A DNA stretch of 64,000 bases from KBS-83 sp963758545 (GCA_963758545.1 CAVWVY010000004.1:1364001-1428000), one strand, 5' to 3'; positions 1 to 12,400 are shown, numbered from the stretch's first letter. The notes: generated from the sequence alone by a model not told the origin. Numbers and translations are program-made.

Positions 1-45
1 GATATGGTGCTTTACGTGGACGTCATCAAGCGTGGGGTGCGACAT
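1..45 (-). CDS. Probable cytochrome c oxidase subunit IV, 5' end only (runs off the window)
   Basis: Fifteen codons are visible, reading MSHPTLDDVHVKHHI from an ATG at 45-43. A strong ribosome binding site (GGAGGAGAT) lies just upstream. The start is 16 nt downstream of the subunit III stop, so the gene is the next member of the same minus-strand operon. A short His-rich N terminus after subunit III fits the small prokaryotic subunit IV family, but almost nothing of the protein can be seen. The identity is inferred from position. Confidence 0.5.
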   Translation of the reverse strand, partial: MSHPTLDDVHVKHHI

Positions 46-61
46 ATCTCCTCCGGCTTTT

Positions 62-809
62 CTAGCGCAACGGGTGGCGGCTGATCAGGTACAGCAGCGG
101 AAACAGGAATATCCAGACAATATCGACGAAGTGCCAGTACAACCCGAAATTATCGATGGTGGACGTGTGCCCGGATGTAAATGCGCCGTGCCAGGCCTTG
201 TAGAACAGGAAAAACAGAATCGAGACGCCGATGATCATGTGCAGCGCGTGCATGCCGGTCATGGCGAAGTAGAGAAAGAAGAAGATCTGTGCGTGCTGCG
301 CCACATCCGGAGCCAGCGCCACGTCCCGCTTGTCTTGCGGATGCACAAAGTCATCGATAGAGAAGTTCGCGCCCGGGATGTGATGCTCGACATATTTGTC
401 GTGGTATTCGATCGACTTGATGCCGAGGAAGACAAGGCCCAGCACGATGGTGAGTCCCAGTGAGAGCAGCAGGCCGCGGCGGTTGCGCTTCTCCGCGCAG
501 TAGACGCCCATGGCCATGGTGAAGCTGGAGAGGATCAGGACGGCGGTGTTCGTGGTGCCAAGCCCAATGCCCAGCGTGTTCGAAGCCGAGACGAAAGCAT
601 CGTAATACCAGTTGCGATAGAGCAGATAGGCCATGAACAGCCCACCGAAGAACATGATTTCGGTGAGCAGGAAGAGCCACATGCCGAAGGAGACTGGCCT
701 CCTTCTGCTGCTCCACCGTTTCAAAATGATGGCGCAGGTAAGGCGGATGCTCGCCCTCGTGGTGGACGATCTCCTCTTCCTGACGGGCTGCAAGAGTTTG
801 GCTATCCAA
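62..809 (-). CDS. ctaE: Cytochrome c oxidase subunit III (one-base frameshift)
   Basis: Subunit III of the haem-copper oxidase is a multi-pass inner-membrane protein that stabilises the catalytic core. The conserved segment FGMWLFLLTEIMFFGGLF and later helices lie in one frame (62 to about 693). The soluble N terminus MDSQTLAARQEEE...EQQKEA lies in another (about 696 to 809). Removing one base near 690-696 joins them into a protein of about 248 residues, normal for the family. The start is a TTG at 809-807 that overlaps the last 8 bases of subunit I, including its TAG stop, which suggests translational coupling. It is followed by a probable subunit IV. The break is most likely a sequence error. 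Confidence 0.9.
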
Positions 810-2463
810 CGGTCGTTACCTCGTGCTGAGTCTTATTCGCCAGCCATTCGTAGTCGTACGCTTCGTAGTCCACGACGGGGATTTCGAGGAAGTTCTCGGT
901 CGGGGGCGGCGACGCGATCTGCCATTCCAGGCCGGTGGCCTGCCAGGGGTTGGAGCCCGCGATCGCGCCGTACTTCAGCGACCAGGTCATGTAGATCATC
1001 GGCATCAGGTAGCCGATGCCTAGCACGGTCGCGCCGGCCGTCGAGAGCACATTGAGCACCTGGAACTCCGGCGGATACGCATGATAGCGGCGCGGCATGC
1101 CCAGATAACCCAGAATGAACTGAGGGAAGAACGTGAGAATGAAGCCGATGAAGGTGGTGACTGCCGCGAGCCGGGAGAGCGATTCCGGATACATGCGCCC
1201 GGTCATCTTGGGCCACCAGAAGTGCACGCCGGCAAGGTAGGACATCAGCATGCCGCCCACCATGACGAAGTGGAAGTGCGCGACGATGAAGTACGTCTCG
1301 GTCAGGTGGATGTCCATGCCCAGCGAGCCAAGGAAGACGCCCGTAAGCCCGCCGATCGTGAACAGCCCCATGAAGCCGAAGGCATAGAGCATCGGGGTCT
1401 CAAAGGTGATCGAACCCTTGTAGAGTGTCGCGGCCCAGTTAAAGATCTTGATGGCCGAGGGCACCGCCACCAGCATGGTGAGCAGCGAGAAGACCAGGGC
1501 CGAGTAGTTGGACACGCCCATGATGAACATGTGGTGCGCCCAGACGAAGAAGCCGAAGACGGCGATAGCAATCGACGAAAAGGCTACCGCGGTATAGCCG
1601 AAGATACGCTTGCGCGAGAAGGTGCTGATGACCTCCGAGATGACACCAAAGCCGGGCAAAATCATGATGTAGACGGCCGGGTGCGAGTAGAACCAGAAGA
1701 GGTGCTGGAAGAGCAGCGGATCGCCGCCCTTGCTGGGATCGAAGACGCCGATGCCAAATACGCGCTCCAAGGCGACCAGAACCAGCGTGATGGCCAGCAC
1801 CGGGGTGCCCAGCACCATCAGGACGGACGCCGCATAGTGCGACCAGACAAAGAGCGGCAGCCGGAACCAGGTCATCCCCGGCGCGCGCATGCGATGCGTG
1901 GTGACGATAAAGTTCAGCCCGGTAAAGATGGAGCTGAAGCCCGCGATAAAGACGCCCATCGCCACGGTGATGACATGCGTATTGAGATAGTGCGTGCTCA
2001 GCGGCGTGGTGAAGGTCCAGCCGGTATCGGCGCCGCCCAGGATCAGGGCGGTCACGGTGAAGAGGCCGGCCACGATATAGAGGTACCAGCTCAGCAGGTT
2101 CACCTTGGGAAAGGCGAGATCGCGCGCGCCCACCATGATGGGCAGGACGAAGTTTCCGATCGTCGCCGGCACCGACGGCACCAGGAACAGGAAGACCATG
2201 ATGATGCCGTGCATGGTGAACAGTTTGTTGTAGGTGTCGGACGAGACCAGGTCCGGCATCGGCGTCAGCAGTTCCAGCCGGATCAGACCCGCGAAGGCGC
2301 CGCCGAGGAAGAAGAAGAACGTGATCGAGATCAGGTAGAGGATCGCGATCCGCTTGTGGTCCCCGGTGAGCAGCCAGCTCTTCAGGCCGTACTCCTGGTT
2401 CAGATAGCTGCGTTTCGGCAGCGTAGCGTCTTGCTGGTTGGGAAGACGGACGATTGTACTCAT
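802..2463 (-). CDS. ctaD: Cytochrome c oxidase subunit I, A2-type haem-copper oxidase
   Basis: The catalytic subunit reduces O2 to water at the haem a3/CuB centre and pumps protons. The protein has 553 residues and about 12 hydrophobic helices. It contains YSHPAVYIMILP (CuB histidine and crosslinked tyrosine region), WAHHMF (the other two CuB histidines) and VAHFHFVMVGG (haem ligands). The YS before HP, without a glutamate at the A1 position, places it in the A2 subgroup, where Tyr-Ser replaces the D-channel glutamate. The ATG overlaps the TGA of subunit II (ATGA), so the two are translationally coupled. It overlaps subunit III at its 3' end. The gene is intact. Confidence 0.97.
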   Translation of the reverse strand: MSTIVRLPNQQDATLPKRSYLNQEYGLKSWLLTGDHKRIAILYLISITFFFFLGGAFAGLIRLELLTPMPDLVSSDTYNKLFTMHGIIMVFLFLVPSVPATIGNFVLPIMVGARDLAFPKVNLLSWYLYIVAGLFTVTALILGGADTGWTFTTPLSTHYLNTHVITVAMGVFIAGFSSIFTGLNFIVTTHRMRAPGMTWFRLPLFVWSHYAASVLMVLGTPVLAITLVLVALERVFGIGVFDPSKGGDPLLFQHLFWFYSHPAVYIMILPGFGVISEVISTFSRKRIFGYTAVAFSSIAIAVFGFFVWAHHMFIMGVSNYSALVFSLLTMLVAVPSAIKIFNWAATLYKGSITFETPMLYAFGFMGLFTIGGLTGVFLGSLGMDIHLTETYFIVAHFHFVMVGGMLMSYLAGVHFWWPKMTGRMYPESLSRLAAVTTFIGFILTFFPQFILGYLGMPRRYHAYPPEFQVLNVLSTAGATVLGIGYLMPMIYMTWSLKYGAIAGSNPWQATGLEWQIASPPPTENFLEIPVVDYEAYDYEWLANKTQHEVTTVG

Positions 2464-3598
2464 TGTGGCGAAGGCCCCATCCCCTTCGAAGTCGATGTGT
2501 CCGGATTCGCGTCAGGCAACTGATCAGCCCCCGTCAGTTGCCGCGAGCGGTAATTGGGCGCCGGGCCGGTCGGGCCCGCCTGATTGGGCGAGTAGTCGCT
2601 ATCGTTCAGTGTCTGACGGATGCGATTGGCTGTGTCAAGACTCTTGATGTATTCCACCAGATCAATCAGACCCTCTTCGCTGATCTGCCCCTGGAAGGTC
2701 GGCATGATGGGGACATATCCCATGATGACGTGCGCCGATGGGTTCAGAATGCAGCCCCGCAGGAAGGCGTCGTCTACTGTTACCGTCTTGCCGTCGGCCA
2801 GCATCTCCTTCGCTCCGTAGATCCCAGCCAGATTGGGCCCTCTCGCTCCGGCGGTAGCGCTATGGCAGGAGACGCACCCCAGGCTGGCAAAGAGCCGCTC
2901 TCCGTTCTGCGCCAGGGACTGGCCGCTGGTCGATCCGGCGGTCCACTTCCGGTAGTCGTCCGGCGACATGGCGACGATCTGGCCGATCATCGACGAGTGC
3001 AGCGTGCCGCAGTACTGCGTGCAGAACAGGTGATAGGTGCCCGGCTGAGTTGCGCGGAACCAGACCGTCGAGTATCGGCCCGGGAATGACTTCGCGCTTC
3101 ACGCGGAAAGCCGGGATAGAGAAGCTATGGAAGACGTCCTGCGAGATCATCGTGAGCTGCACGTTGCGCCCGACCGGAATGTGCAGCGCGTTGATCTCGT
3201 GCTGGCCGCCCGGATGCTCTGCCTTCCACATCCACTGCTTGCCAACGATGTAGATGTTCATCGCGTTGGTCGGAGGGTTGTAGATACGGAAGTACAGCAG
3301 CGCGCCCCAGACGAAGCAGACCATGAAGAGCGCCAGCGGAATGATGGTCCAGGTAGCCTCAAGCAGCGTGGAGCCTTCAATTTGCGTCGCCTGCGGGTTC
3401 TTCTCCTTGCGGAACATGATGGAGAAGCAGCCCACCATGAGCCCGACCAGCACCAGACCCACCAGCGAGATCAGCAGCAGGAAGAAGTAAAAGGCGTCCA
3501 TGTAAGGCGCGATCGCCGATGCCTCGCGGCGGAAACAGCGCGAACTCGGTGAGCCACTTGACTAAGAATTGCCAAAGGACTGGACTGAAAAAATGCAT
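2460..3598 (-). CDS. ctaC: Cytochrome c oxidase subunit II with fused cytochrome c domain (caa3 type; two frameshifts)
   Basis: This subunit accepts electrons through a C-terminal cytochrome c and passes them to CuA. The order is: N-terminal MHFFSPVLWQFLVKWLTEFALF; two transmembrane helices from about MDAFYFFLLLISLVGLVLVG; a cupredoxin domain with the CuA motif CTQYCGTLHSSM; then a class I cytochrome c with CVSCH and a distal Met region. The coding is split over three frames. One extra base near 3523-3531 separates FPP from EASAIAPYMDAF. One extra base in a CCCGGGCC run near 3078-3084 separates REVIPG from the CuA domain. The restored protein has about 378 residues. The start is ATG 3598, preceded by AAAGGGAAC. 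Confidence 0.93.
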
Positions 3599-3655
3599 CG
3601 TTCCCTTTACCTGCGTTCCTTTTTCCTAAGCCTGCCGTAACTGCCGCGCATCGTC

Positions 3656-4595
3656 TTATGCCTTTGCTGAATGCTGCTGGTTCGTAACTGCCCGGCTGCT
3701 TTTTATGTCCCGCCGGAACATGATCAGCATGTAGCTGCCCAGAATCAAAACTGTGAGAAGACATGCTGCCTGCACGATGCGCGCAATCAGCAGGCTGTGC
3801 CGGTTGAGCGTGGGATCGTAGCGGTAGCAGTAGGTCAGAATCGTATCCACCGGTGTGCCGATCTTATGATGCGAAGCTTCGATCAGGCCCAGCCGAAGGT
3901 CTTGCGGTGAGTATTCAACCCCGAGGTAGTACTGCGCGATCCGGCCCTCGGGGGTGACAATCTGGATGGCGCTCGCGTGCGCGAACTGATTGTTTTTGCC
4001 GTCCGGCCCGGGCATGCGGGTGTAGCTGAACCCGGTGGCCTTTGCTACCGCAGCGATGGACGGCTGCTGCCCGGTCAGGAAGTGCCAGCCCGACGCGCTC
4101 TCCGGATGCCCATAGTACCGGACATATTCGCGCTTCTTCGAGGCGGCGATCGCCGGCGTCTCCGATGGATCGATCGAGATGGCGACGATCTGGAAGTCCT
4201 TGCCCGGCTGATAGCTCACCATCTCGAGCGCGCCGGTCAGGCCTTTCAGTTCTTCCGAACACAGGATCGGACACTTGTAATACACCAGCGCCAGCAGCAC
4301 CGGATGCTTGCCATCGAAATACTGGCCCAGCCTCACCGTTTTGCCGGTCTCATCGACGAAGGTCGCGTCCAGCGGCAGCTGCTGGTTGAGGTGCTGCTGG
4401 ATGTTCACGCCGTTCAGCACCGAGGGTAGCGCGTCGGATGGTTCGCCCATCTGCTTCTCGCCCGTGGGCGATACCTGCGCATGCGCAACAGCGAAAGAGG
4501 CGAGGAGCAACACGCAGACAGCCGCAACCGTGCGCAGACCGGAAGAGATTCCCGCCGGCGGTTGCGTGCTGTTCGAAGGTTGCGTGCCTCGTCAT
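3656..4595 (-). CDS. SCO1/SenC-family copper chaperone (frameshift in signal region)
   Basis: This is a thioredoxin-fold protein that inserts copper into the CuA site of subunit II or keeps its cysteines reduced. The visible metal-binding motif is CPILC (CxxxC) in VLLALVYYKCPILCSEELK, with a later conserved His in the SCO fold. A signal peptide with hydrophobic stretch VCVLLLASFAVAHAQ precedes it. A C-terminal membrane helix (ACLLTVLILGSYMLIMF) anchors it. The best start is ATG 4595, which has AGGAGA eight bases upstream. It joins the signal peptide only if one base is removed near 4535-4545; otherwise translation would need the TTG at 4513. It lies directly upstream of the oxidase subunits, as expected. 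Confidence 0.88.
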
Positions 4596-4644
4596 ACTGC
4601 GTGTCTCTCCTGATTACGGGTGTAGCGGTGTCAACTTCGCCTGC

Positions 4645-5302
4645 TCACCGGGTTTCCCTTCCTTGCGCTGCTCCTGCTGCCTGCGATTGTTCCACTTCCA
4701 GTCGCTGCTCGTACCCGGTGCGGGCAAAGCCATTGGTCAATGGCGCGGTCACTTCGGGGTGAACATCGGCGGTCATCAGCGGCCCGGTTGGCCCCGCTGG
4801 GCCGCCGGATACCACTGGCAGACCGCGTTGCGCGATGATCTGCATCGCCTGCCCGATGGGGATACGCAGCGTGCCCTGCTGCTGGTTGATCCAGGTGTAG
4901 TGATCGAGCAGGAGGTCTTCCCGTGCATGCAGATCCGCAACGTCCTGATCACCATCATCCATCTGCAGCTGCGGCGTGGGGAAGCGCTCGGTCATCGCGC
5001 GAAGCTGCTTCTGCTCGAGCACCGCATTCGATTCGAGATTCTTGCCCCGGGTGGCGGGCGAATAGGTGGAGCTGGTTCCACTTGTTCGCCGGCCCATCGT
5101 GCTTGATGAGCGCGTTGTTGATCACCTTGCCCATGCCGAAGCAGAAGACCATGAAGATGAGCACGAACACGAACAGCGAGATCAGGAAGACGGCGATGCC
5201 CCCGACCTGGACGTCCGAGGTTTCATACCCCGGCGTGCGCGCGTTATACCCGGTCGGCGTCAGGCCGTGCGGGTTCTGTTCCGGAGGGTTAGGCGTGTGC
5301 AT
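4645..5302 (-). CDS. Single-pass membrane protein of the ACIII-oxidase operon (frameshift)
   Basis: I do not recognise a named family. The restored protein has about 218 residues. A soluble N terminus rich in Pro and Thr is followed by one transmembrane helix at residues 34-58 (GGIAVFLISLFVFVLIFMVF), then a periplasmic or cytoplasmic tail with the motif GTLRIPIGQAMQIIAQRGLP. Its start overlaps the end of actF by 14 bases and it precedes the SCO gene, so it is translated with the respiratory complexes. The frames change between 5050 and 5080, consistent with one extra base. A role as an assembly factor or a link between ACIII and the oxidase is inference from position only. Confidence 0.75.
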
Positions 5303-6590
5303 GTTCAGACTCCAGAATTTCCGCCAGATGCGGATCGTTCGCCTGCACCACAGGCCGCTTGCCGAGCTCGTAAACGTAAGCCACTACCCAGAACGAGATC
5401 ATCGCGCCCGGGACTGCTATGTATTCAAGAATACCGAGAGAGAAGTGCAGATTGCGCGGAGAGAAGTTCGGCTCGATGAGCAGGAACATGTCCCAGCAGC
5501 GAGCGAAGACCATCCACATGCCCACCGCCATGATGCGGCGCTTGTTGCGCTTGATGTCGCGCGAGAGCAGCAGGCAGAAGGGGATGAGCCAGTGGAAGAT
5601 GAAATCGAAGGTAAAGATCACGCCCCAGTGCCCGCGGATGCGGTCCAGATACCAGGAAATCTCCTCCGGCGAGTTGCCGGACCAGATGATCAGGAACTGC
5701 GAGAAGTTCAGATAGATGTTCAGCATGACGAAGGCAAACATCAGCTTGCCCAGGTCATGCTGCTCCACCGGCCGCAGGACGGTCTTGATCGGCTCCGCCT
5801 GCGAGAGGGCCACCACCGTAATGACCGACAGGGCGAGCACCGCATAGCCCTGCGCCACCAGGTAGTTCAGACCGTACATGGTCGAGAACCAGGTGATGTT
5901 CAGCGACATCACGAGATCGAGAACCAGCGCCGTCAGTGTGATTGCGTAAACCACGATGCCGAAGCCGCTGATGTTCTCAAAGCGCTTCTGCCAGTACGGC
6001 ACATCGGGGTTGGGGTCAGCATCGCGCTTTAAGGACCAGCGGTTGATCACGATCGTGTAGAGAAACCAGAGCGCGAAGCAGATTGCAAGCTGCACACAGA
6101 CGCTGAGCGGGCTGAACATGGGGTGCTTCCAGTTCAGCGCGTGCGCCTGTTCCTTGCTGATCAGCCCCTGGCTCAGCGCGTGCCCCACTTGGGAAGGATT
6201 GCTGTAGCGCGCCCACAGATAGATCTTCTTCATGAAGATCAGAATGGGCAGGAACATGAGCGCGGCGAGCCAGAGGGTACGGCTCATCGCTTCGAGCGGG
6301 CGCCGGACGAGCAGTCCCCACTTGCCGCCGGAGCAGTACTGCACCATCAGCAGGGCCAGGCCGCCGAGCGAAAAGCCCCAGCAGAGCATCGCGCCCATCA
6401 GCCAGGAGGTGAGCAGGTGTTGGAACTTGTCGCCTTCCATCACCTCCGCCAGCACCACCAGCACCACGGCCAGGACGGAGAAGACCGCGCCGAAGGTGAG
6501 AGCGCGGCGGCGCCATCTCGCCAGCAGCGCGGGGGGCGCGGCCAGGTCGCCTGTCAGAGCTCGTGTTGCGAAACTGTATCCGTTCGTCAC
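5289..6590 (-). CDS. actF: Alternative complex III subunit ActF (NrfD-like quinol-binding membrane subunit)
   Basis: This 433-residue multi-pass membrane protein of the NrfD/PsrC superfamily is one of two such subunits in quinol:cytochrome c oxidoreductase ACIII. About ten hydrophobic helices are visible, for example FGAVFSVLAVVLVVLAEV, MLNIYLNFSQFLIIWSG and the helix region ISFWVVAYVYELGKRP. The start is a GTG at 6590 with AGGA upstream, 13 nt after actE. It lies after actE and overlaps the next gene. The reading frame is intact. Its larger paralogue actC is encoded upstream in the same operon. Confidence 0.93.
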   Translation of the reverse strand: MTNGYSFATRALTGDLAAPPALLARWRRRALTFGAVFSVLAVVLVVLAEVMEGDKFQHLLTSWLMGAMLCWGFSLGGLALLMVQYCSGGKWGLLVRRPLEAMSRTLWLAALMFLPILIFMKKIYLWARYSNPSQVGHALSQGLISKEQAHALNWKHPMFSPLSVCVQLAICFALWFLYTIVINRWSLKRDADPNPDVPYWQKRFENISGFGIVVYAITLTALVLDLVMSLNITWFSTMYGLNYLVAQGYAVLALSVITVVALSQAEPIKTVLRPVEQHDLGKLMFAFVMLNIYLNFSQFLIIWSGNSPEEISWYLDRIRGHWGVIFTFDFIFHWLIPFCLLLSRDIKRNKRRIMAVGMWMVFARCWDMFLLIEPNFSPRNLHFSLGILEYIAVPGAMISFWVVAYVYELGKRPVVQANDPHLAEILESEHAHA

Positions 6591-6603
6591 CGTATTTCTG
6601 TCC

Positions 6604-7470
6604 TCACTTCACTCCACCTTTCCGGGCCGGGACGGCGGCGGGAGGCTGCTGGCCGTATCCATACTTATCCACTGTAGGCGCGGTCTGCGGGTTGCCGACA
6701 TTGGGGCTGTCCCCGTTCTCAAGCTGATAGTCCGGATGCCGGCTGGTGACGGGCGTGGTGATGTTCTCAGCCGGAGCCATTCCCGGGTTGTCCGGACCTG
6801 GAGCCGTAGCATAGACTGCCGTGTCCGGCATCTTCCACGGCTGCGCATAGCTCGCCGGAAGGCCCTGCTGCTCCGCCACCTCACCCAGCTGCTGGACGCT
6901 AATTCCGGCCGGCACATCGCTCTGCTTCGCGTTCAGGCTCAACTGCAGCGCGCGAATGTAGGCCGCTATCGCCCAGCGATCCGCGACCGGCACCTGCGCG
7001 GCATAGTCGGGCATGGCGCCGTAGCCGTGGGAGATGACATAGAAATAGTGGCTCAGCGGCTCGGCCATGCGCTTGGCATCGTGGAAATTGCTCGCCGGCC
7101 TGTAGCCGCGCTGGACAATCATGCCCGCGCCATTGCCGACGCGCGAGTGGCAGGGGCTGCAATAGGTATTGAACTGTTCCTGGCCACGCTCGAGTACCGC
7201 CATGTTTACAGGAAAGGGCAGCGCGTCCACTTCCTTGCCGTCCTGCAGGCCGGTGTGGAAGAAGTCGTTCTCATGGGCCTGCCCGCGCGCAACGGTGTGC
7301 GCCACCTGCTCGCGAGCCGAGCGGTTATCTGGATAGAAGCTCGTACCGCGCTGGGGCACAAACTTCGGCTCATCCTGCATGTCCTGGCGGCAGCCAGCAA
7401 CCAGCATCAGCGCGGCAACCGCGCATAATCCAAGGCCCTGCCGCAGGCGGAGGCGATCTGTTCTTTTCAA
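6604..7470 (-). CDS. actE: Alternative complex III subunit ActE (monohaem cytochrome c lipoprotein)
   Basis: A membrane-anchored periplasmic cytochrome c that carries electrons out of ACIII. The protein has 288 residues, starting at TTG 7470 one base after the actD stop, with GGAGG inside the end of actD. A lipoprotein signal LCAVAALMLVAGC is followed by a single haem motif CSPCH and an axial Met region (HGYGAMPDYAAQV). The C-terminal 70 residues are Pro-rich and low in complexity. The ORF extends further upstream in frame, but the lipobox and ribosome binding site decide for 7470. It sits in the conserved act order D-E-F. Confidence 0.92.
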   Translation of the reverse strand: MKRTDRLRLRQGLGLCAVAALMLVAGCRQDMQDEPKFVPQRGTSFYPDNRSAREQVAHTVARGQAHENDFFHTGLQDGKEVDALPFPVNMAVLERGQEQFNTYCSPCHSRVGNGAGMIVQRGYRPASNFHDAKRMAEPLSHYFYVISHGYGAMPDYAAQVPVADRWAIAAYIRALQLSLNAKQSDVPAGISVQQLGEVAEQQGLPASYAQPWKMPDTAVYATAPGPDNPGMAPAENITTPVTSRHPDYQLENGDSPNVGNPQTAPTVDKYGYGQQPPAAVPARKGGVK

Positions 7471-7471
7471 C

Positions 7472-8013
7472 TTAATACTCCACCTCCACGATCGAGACCG
7501 GGCGCATAGCCTCGAGGTACGCTCGCGAGTCCGCCAGCGAGAACTTCGGGTCGCGCGCTTCGAGGCACAGGAAAAACTTGTCGGACGAGGCGCCGGTACG
7601 GAAGTTGGGCGCATTGAACAGCGGATGATAGGGCGCCGGCAGACCGCACATCGCAAGCATCCCAAAGGCCGCCGTCAGACCGGCCCAGAGAATCGTCCAC
7701 TCGTACGCCGGCACCACAAAGGCCGGCCAGGAGTAGTAGGGACGGCCCCCGATGTTCAGTGGATAGGCCCAGACGTTGATCCAGGTCTCCATCAGGAACA
7801 TCGCGAAGCAGCCCATCAGTCCGCCCACCAGCGTGATCAGCGGAACATAATTGCGATGGAAACCAATGGCCTCAGCCGCCTCTTCACAGGCGTACGGCGT
7901 ATAGCAGTCCAGGCGGCGCCATCCGTCCTTGTAGGCCGTGCCGGCGGCGGCGGTCAGGGACGTGGCGGAATCGAATTCGGCCAGCAGGCCGTAGACACCC
8001 TCAGGAAATGGCA

Positions 8014-8014
<1 letters not shown>
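7472..8014 (-). CDS. actD: Alternative complex III subunit ActD (DUF3341)
   Basis: A small ACIII subunit with two transmembrane helices, 180 residues. The N-terminal soluble part (MPFPEGVYGLLAEFDSATSL) is followed by a helix at LITLVGGLMGCFAMFLME, the conserved segment INVWAYPLNIGGRPYYSWPAFVVPAYE, and a second helix (TILWAGLTAAFGMLAMCGLP). This is the typical DUF3341 pattern. The ATG shares one base with the actC TGA stop (TGATG), indicating coupled translation. The reading frame is intact. Confidence 0.93.
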
Positions 8015-9435
<1,421 letters not shown>

Positions 9436-9450
9436 TCTTTTTCTATCTCG

Positions 9451-12400
9451 CTAGCTGTGCTCGGGCGCGTGCTCCACCGGCGCGCCAGCCAATGCTTGAT
9501 TCACATTAAAGACTTCTGCAATATAAGTGGTCCGCGGGCGCGTGTTCAGATCCGCAATGACGCCGTAGTTCCGCGGCTGGTTCTTGATCTTGTACACGCG
9601 GCTGTTGTGATCATTGATGTTCCCGAAGACGATCGCCTCCGTCGGGCAGGCCTGCTGGCAGGCGGTGACGATCTCGCCGTCGCGGATCTCGCGGTTTTCC
9701 TTATCGGCTTCGATCTTGGCGGCCGCGATGCGCTGTACGCAGTAGGTGCACTTCTCCATTACGCCGCGGCTGCGGACCGTGACATCGGGATTGCGCATCA
9801 GCTTCAGACTCTCGGTCTCGTAGTCGGAAAAGAGCAGGAAGTTGAACCGGCGCACCTTGTACGGGCAGTTGTTGGAGCAGTAGCGGGTGCCCACGCAGCG
9901 GTTGTAAACCATTACGTTCAGCCCTTCGGGCGAGTGGACAGTAGCGCCGACCGGACAGACCTGTTCGCAGGGCGCGTTTTCGCACTGCTGGCACATCATC
10001 GGCTGGAAGTGCGCGCGCGGCGCCTGCAGATCGCCTTCGAAGTATGTATCGATGCGCAGCCACTGCATATCGCGGCCGGTCTTGGTGTTGTGCTTGCCGA
10101 CAACCGGGATGTTGTTTTCCGCGTAGCAACTGATGACGCAGGCATTGCAGCCCACGCACGAGTTTTGATCCACCGCGATGCCCCAGGCGTTCTTGTTGTA
10201 GGGGAAGTTCGCGAATAGGCTGTTGTCGGGCGCCGGATCCTCCGGAAAGACACCCTTCTCGTGCGCGAAGTTCGGCTCCTTGCGAAACTCCTCGAGCGTA
10301 GCCGAGCGGACAATGCCGCGGGTGATCGCTTCATCCCCTTCAAGCGAGTGCGAGCGCATGTCGCCCGTAACCGCCGAGCCAGCTAAAGCCATCGGACCGC
10401 GTTCGTCGTTGTAGTGGCTCTTCGTGACTGCAACTTCGTAAATCTCGCCCACTTTTTTGAAGGTGGCGCCGGTAGCGAACAGCGGCGCGGCGGAGGTACG
10501 GATGGCGTAGGCGTTGAAGCCCATGCCGGTGCCTACGCGGCCGGCGTGCTGGCGGCCATAGCCGAGATGCAGCGTGAAGGCATTGTCCGGGTGGCCGGGA
10601 ATCGAGAGCACGGAGCCGCGCACCTTGTAGCCGTTCAGCGTGATCTCGATGACATCGCTCTCTTCGAGGCCCGCCTTCGCCTTGGTAGGACCGCTCATCA
10701 GCACGACATTGTCCCAGCAGTTATTCACAATTGGCTTGGGAAGCTCCTGCAGCCAGCCGATGTTGGAGTAGCGGCCGTCGTAGATGGACGGGTCGGGGCG
10801 GAAGGCGATCTCGATCGCATCCTCGGATGTCGCCGGCTGAGGAATGCGCGCCGTGGCCCCTGCAGAGAGTGATTTCGCCGGAAACGCAGTATCGGCCAGC
10901 AAAGCCGTCATGCAGCACCTTCCGCCAGGCATCTTCAAATTGGCCCTTGCCGGCGAGCTGCTGCTGCCAGTTGGCCTGCACGGTATCGAAGGCCGAGCGC
11001 GTCGGATCGTCGAGCAGCGTCTGCATCACCTCATGAGCAGATTTTCCGCCGTAGAGCGGCGCGATCATCGGCTGGATGACGGAAAGCGTGCCATCGTAAG
11101 CCCGCGCATCGGACCAGGTCTCCAGGTAATGCGCGCTGTTGATGTGCCAGTGCGCGATCTGCGCGGTCTCATCCACATGGCTGCCCAGGACCGCGCTCTT
11201 CGGCACCTTTTCGAGCGCCGCAGCAAAATTCAGATCGGCCGGCGAACTGTAGACCGGGTTGGCATCGAGAATCAGCAGCCACTGCACCTTGCCGGCGTTC
11301 ATATCGGCAACCAGCGACTTCATATCTTCGAGCTGGATCGACGGCAGCGGCTGCACGGTTTCCGTGTAGACCACTGTCTTGCCCACATTGCCGAGCGCCT
11401 GGTTGAGGGCGATTGCGGCCAGGTGGACATTCGCAGACTGCTGCTCACCCGGAATCACGACGCATCTGCCTGCGTGCGCCTTCAAGTCGGCGGCCACCGC
11501 AGCGATGAAAGCCTGTTGCTCGGCCGTCCAGTTTGGCGCCGCGGCGCCTGCAGGTATCTGCCCTCCGCTGATGGCAACCGCGACCGCTTCTACCTGGCTG
11601 GCCTTCACTTTCAGCCGGTGCTCGGCCTTGAAGCCGGTCGTCGTCGGCATGCTCTCGACCGCATACAGCCGGTTCATCTCGATGGACGAGTCCATCAGCT
11701 TGCGGCGCTTGGCGTATTCCCGCGACAGCTTGGTGAAGCCGGGATGGGTGATGCCGGAAAGAAAATCCGAATCCAGCGACAGGATCACATCCGCGTCTTC
11801 CAGCTTGTATTGGGCGTCGTAGAAGTCGCCGAAGGCGGCCTTCGACGCGCGACGGGCGGAATCGCGGTTAACCGGGTCGTACTGAATCAGCTTCGCCTGT
11901 GGCAGCCGCTTCTGTGCATCCTTCCACTGCGCGGCCAGGGTTGGCGAGGTAATGGTGCTGCTCAGGATGTACAGTCCCTGGCCGCCCGGCATGTTCGCCA
12001 GATCGTGCACCAGAGCCGCCTGAAAGTTCTGAAAACTGCTTGTCTCCAGGTGATAGAGAACATGCTGCGAGCGATCCGGATCGTAAAGGCCGAGCAAGCG
12101 ACCCCTGGCTGAGCGGGTCTGAGCCGCCCAAGCTCATCGGGTGCTCGGGATTGCCATCCACCTTGATCGGCCGGTAGGCATCGCTCTTGACCAGCAGGGG
12201 AAGCGCGCCGGTATTGAACGGGAAGGCGGTTGCGAAGTAGTTTGGCTTGCCGAGAATCAGGTCTTCCGGGGCTTTGACGTAGGGATAAATCGGCTCATCG
12301 GGCTGCTTGGTGCAACCAGCCAGACCGGCCATGGCCATCGACGCGCCCATCAGCTTCATAAAGCCGCGGCGCGAGACCGGATCGACCCATTCACCGGCGT

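Noticed and set aside
1081..2523. Long open frame antisense to cytochrome oxidase subunit I
   Set aside because: Shadow of a GC-rich conserved gene; its translation is repetitive Arg/Glu/His with no family.
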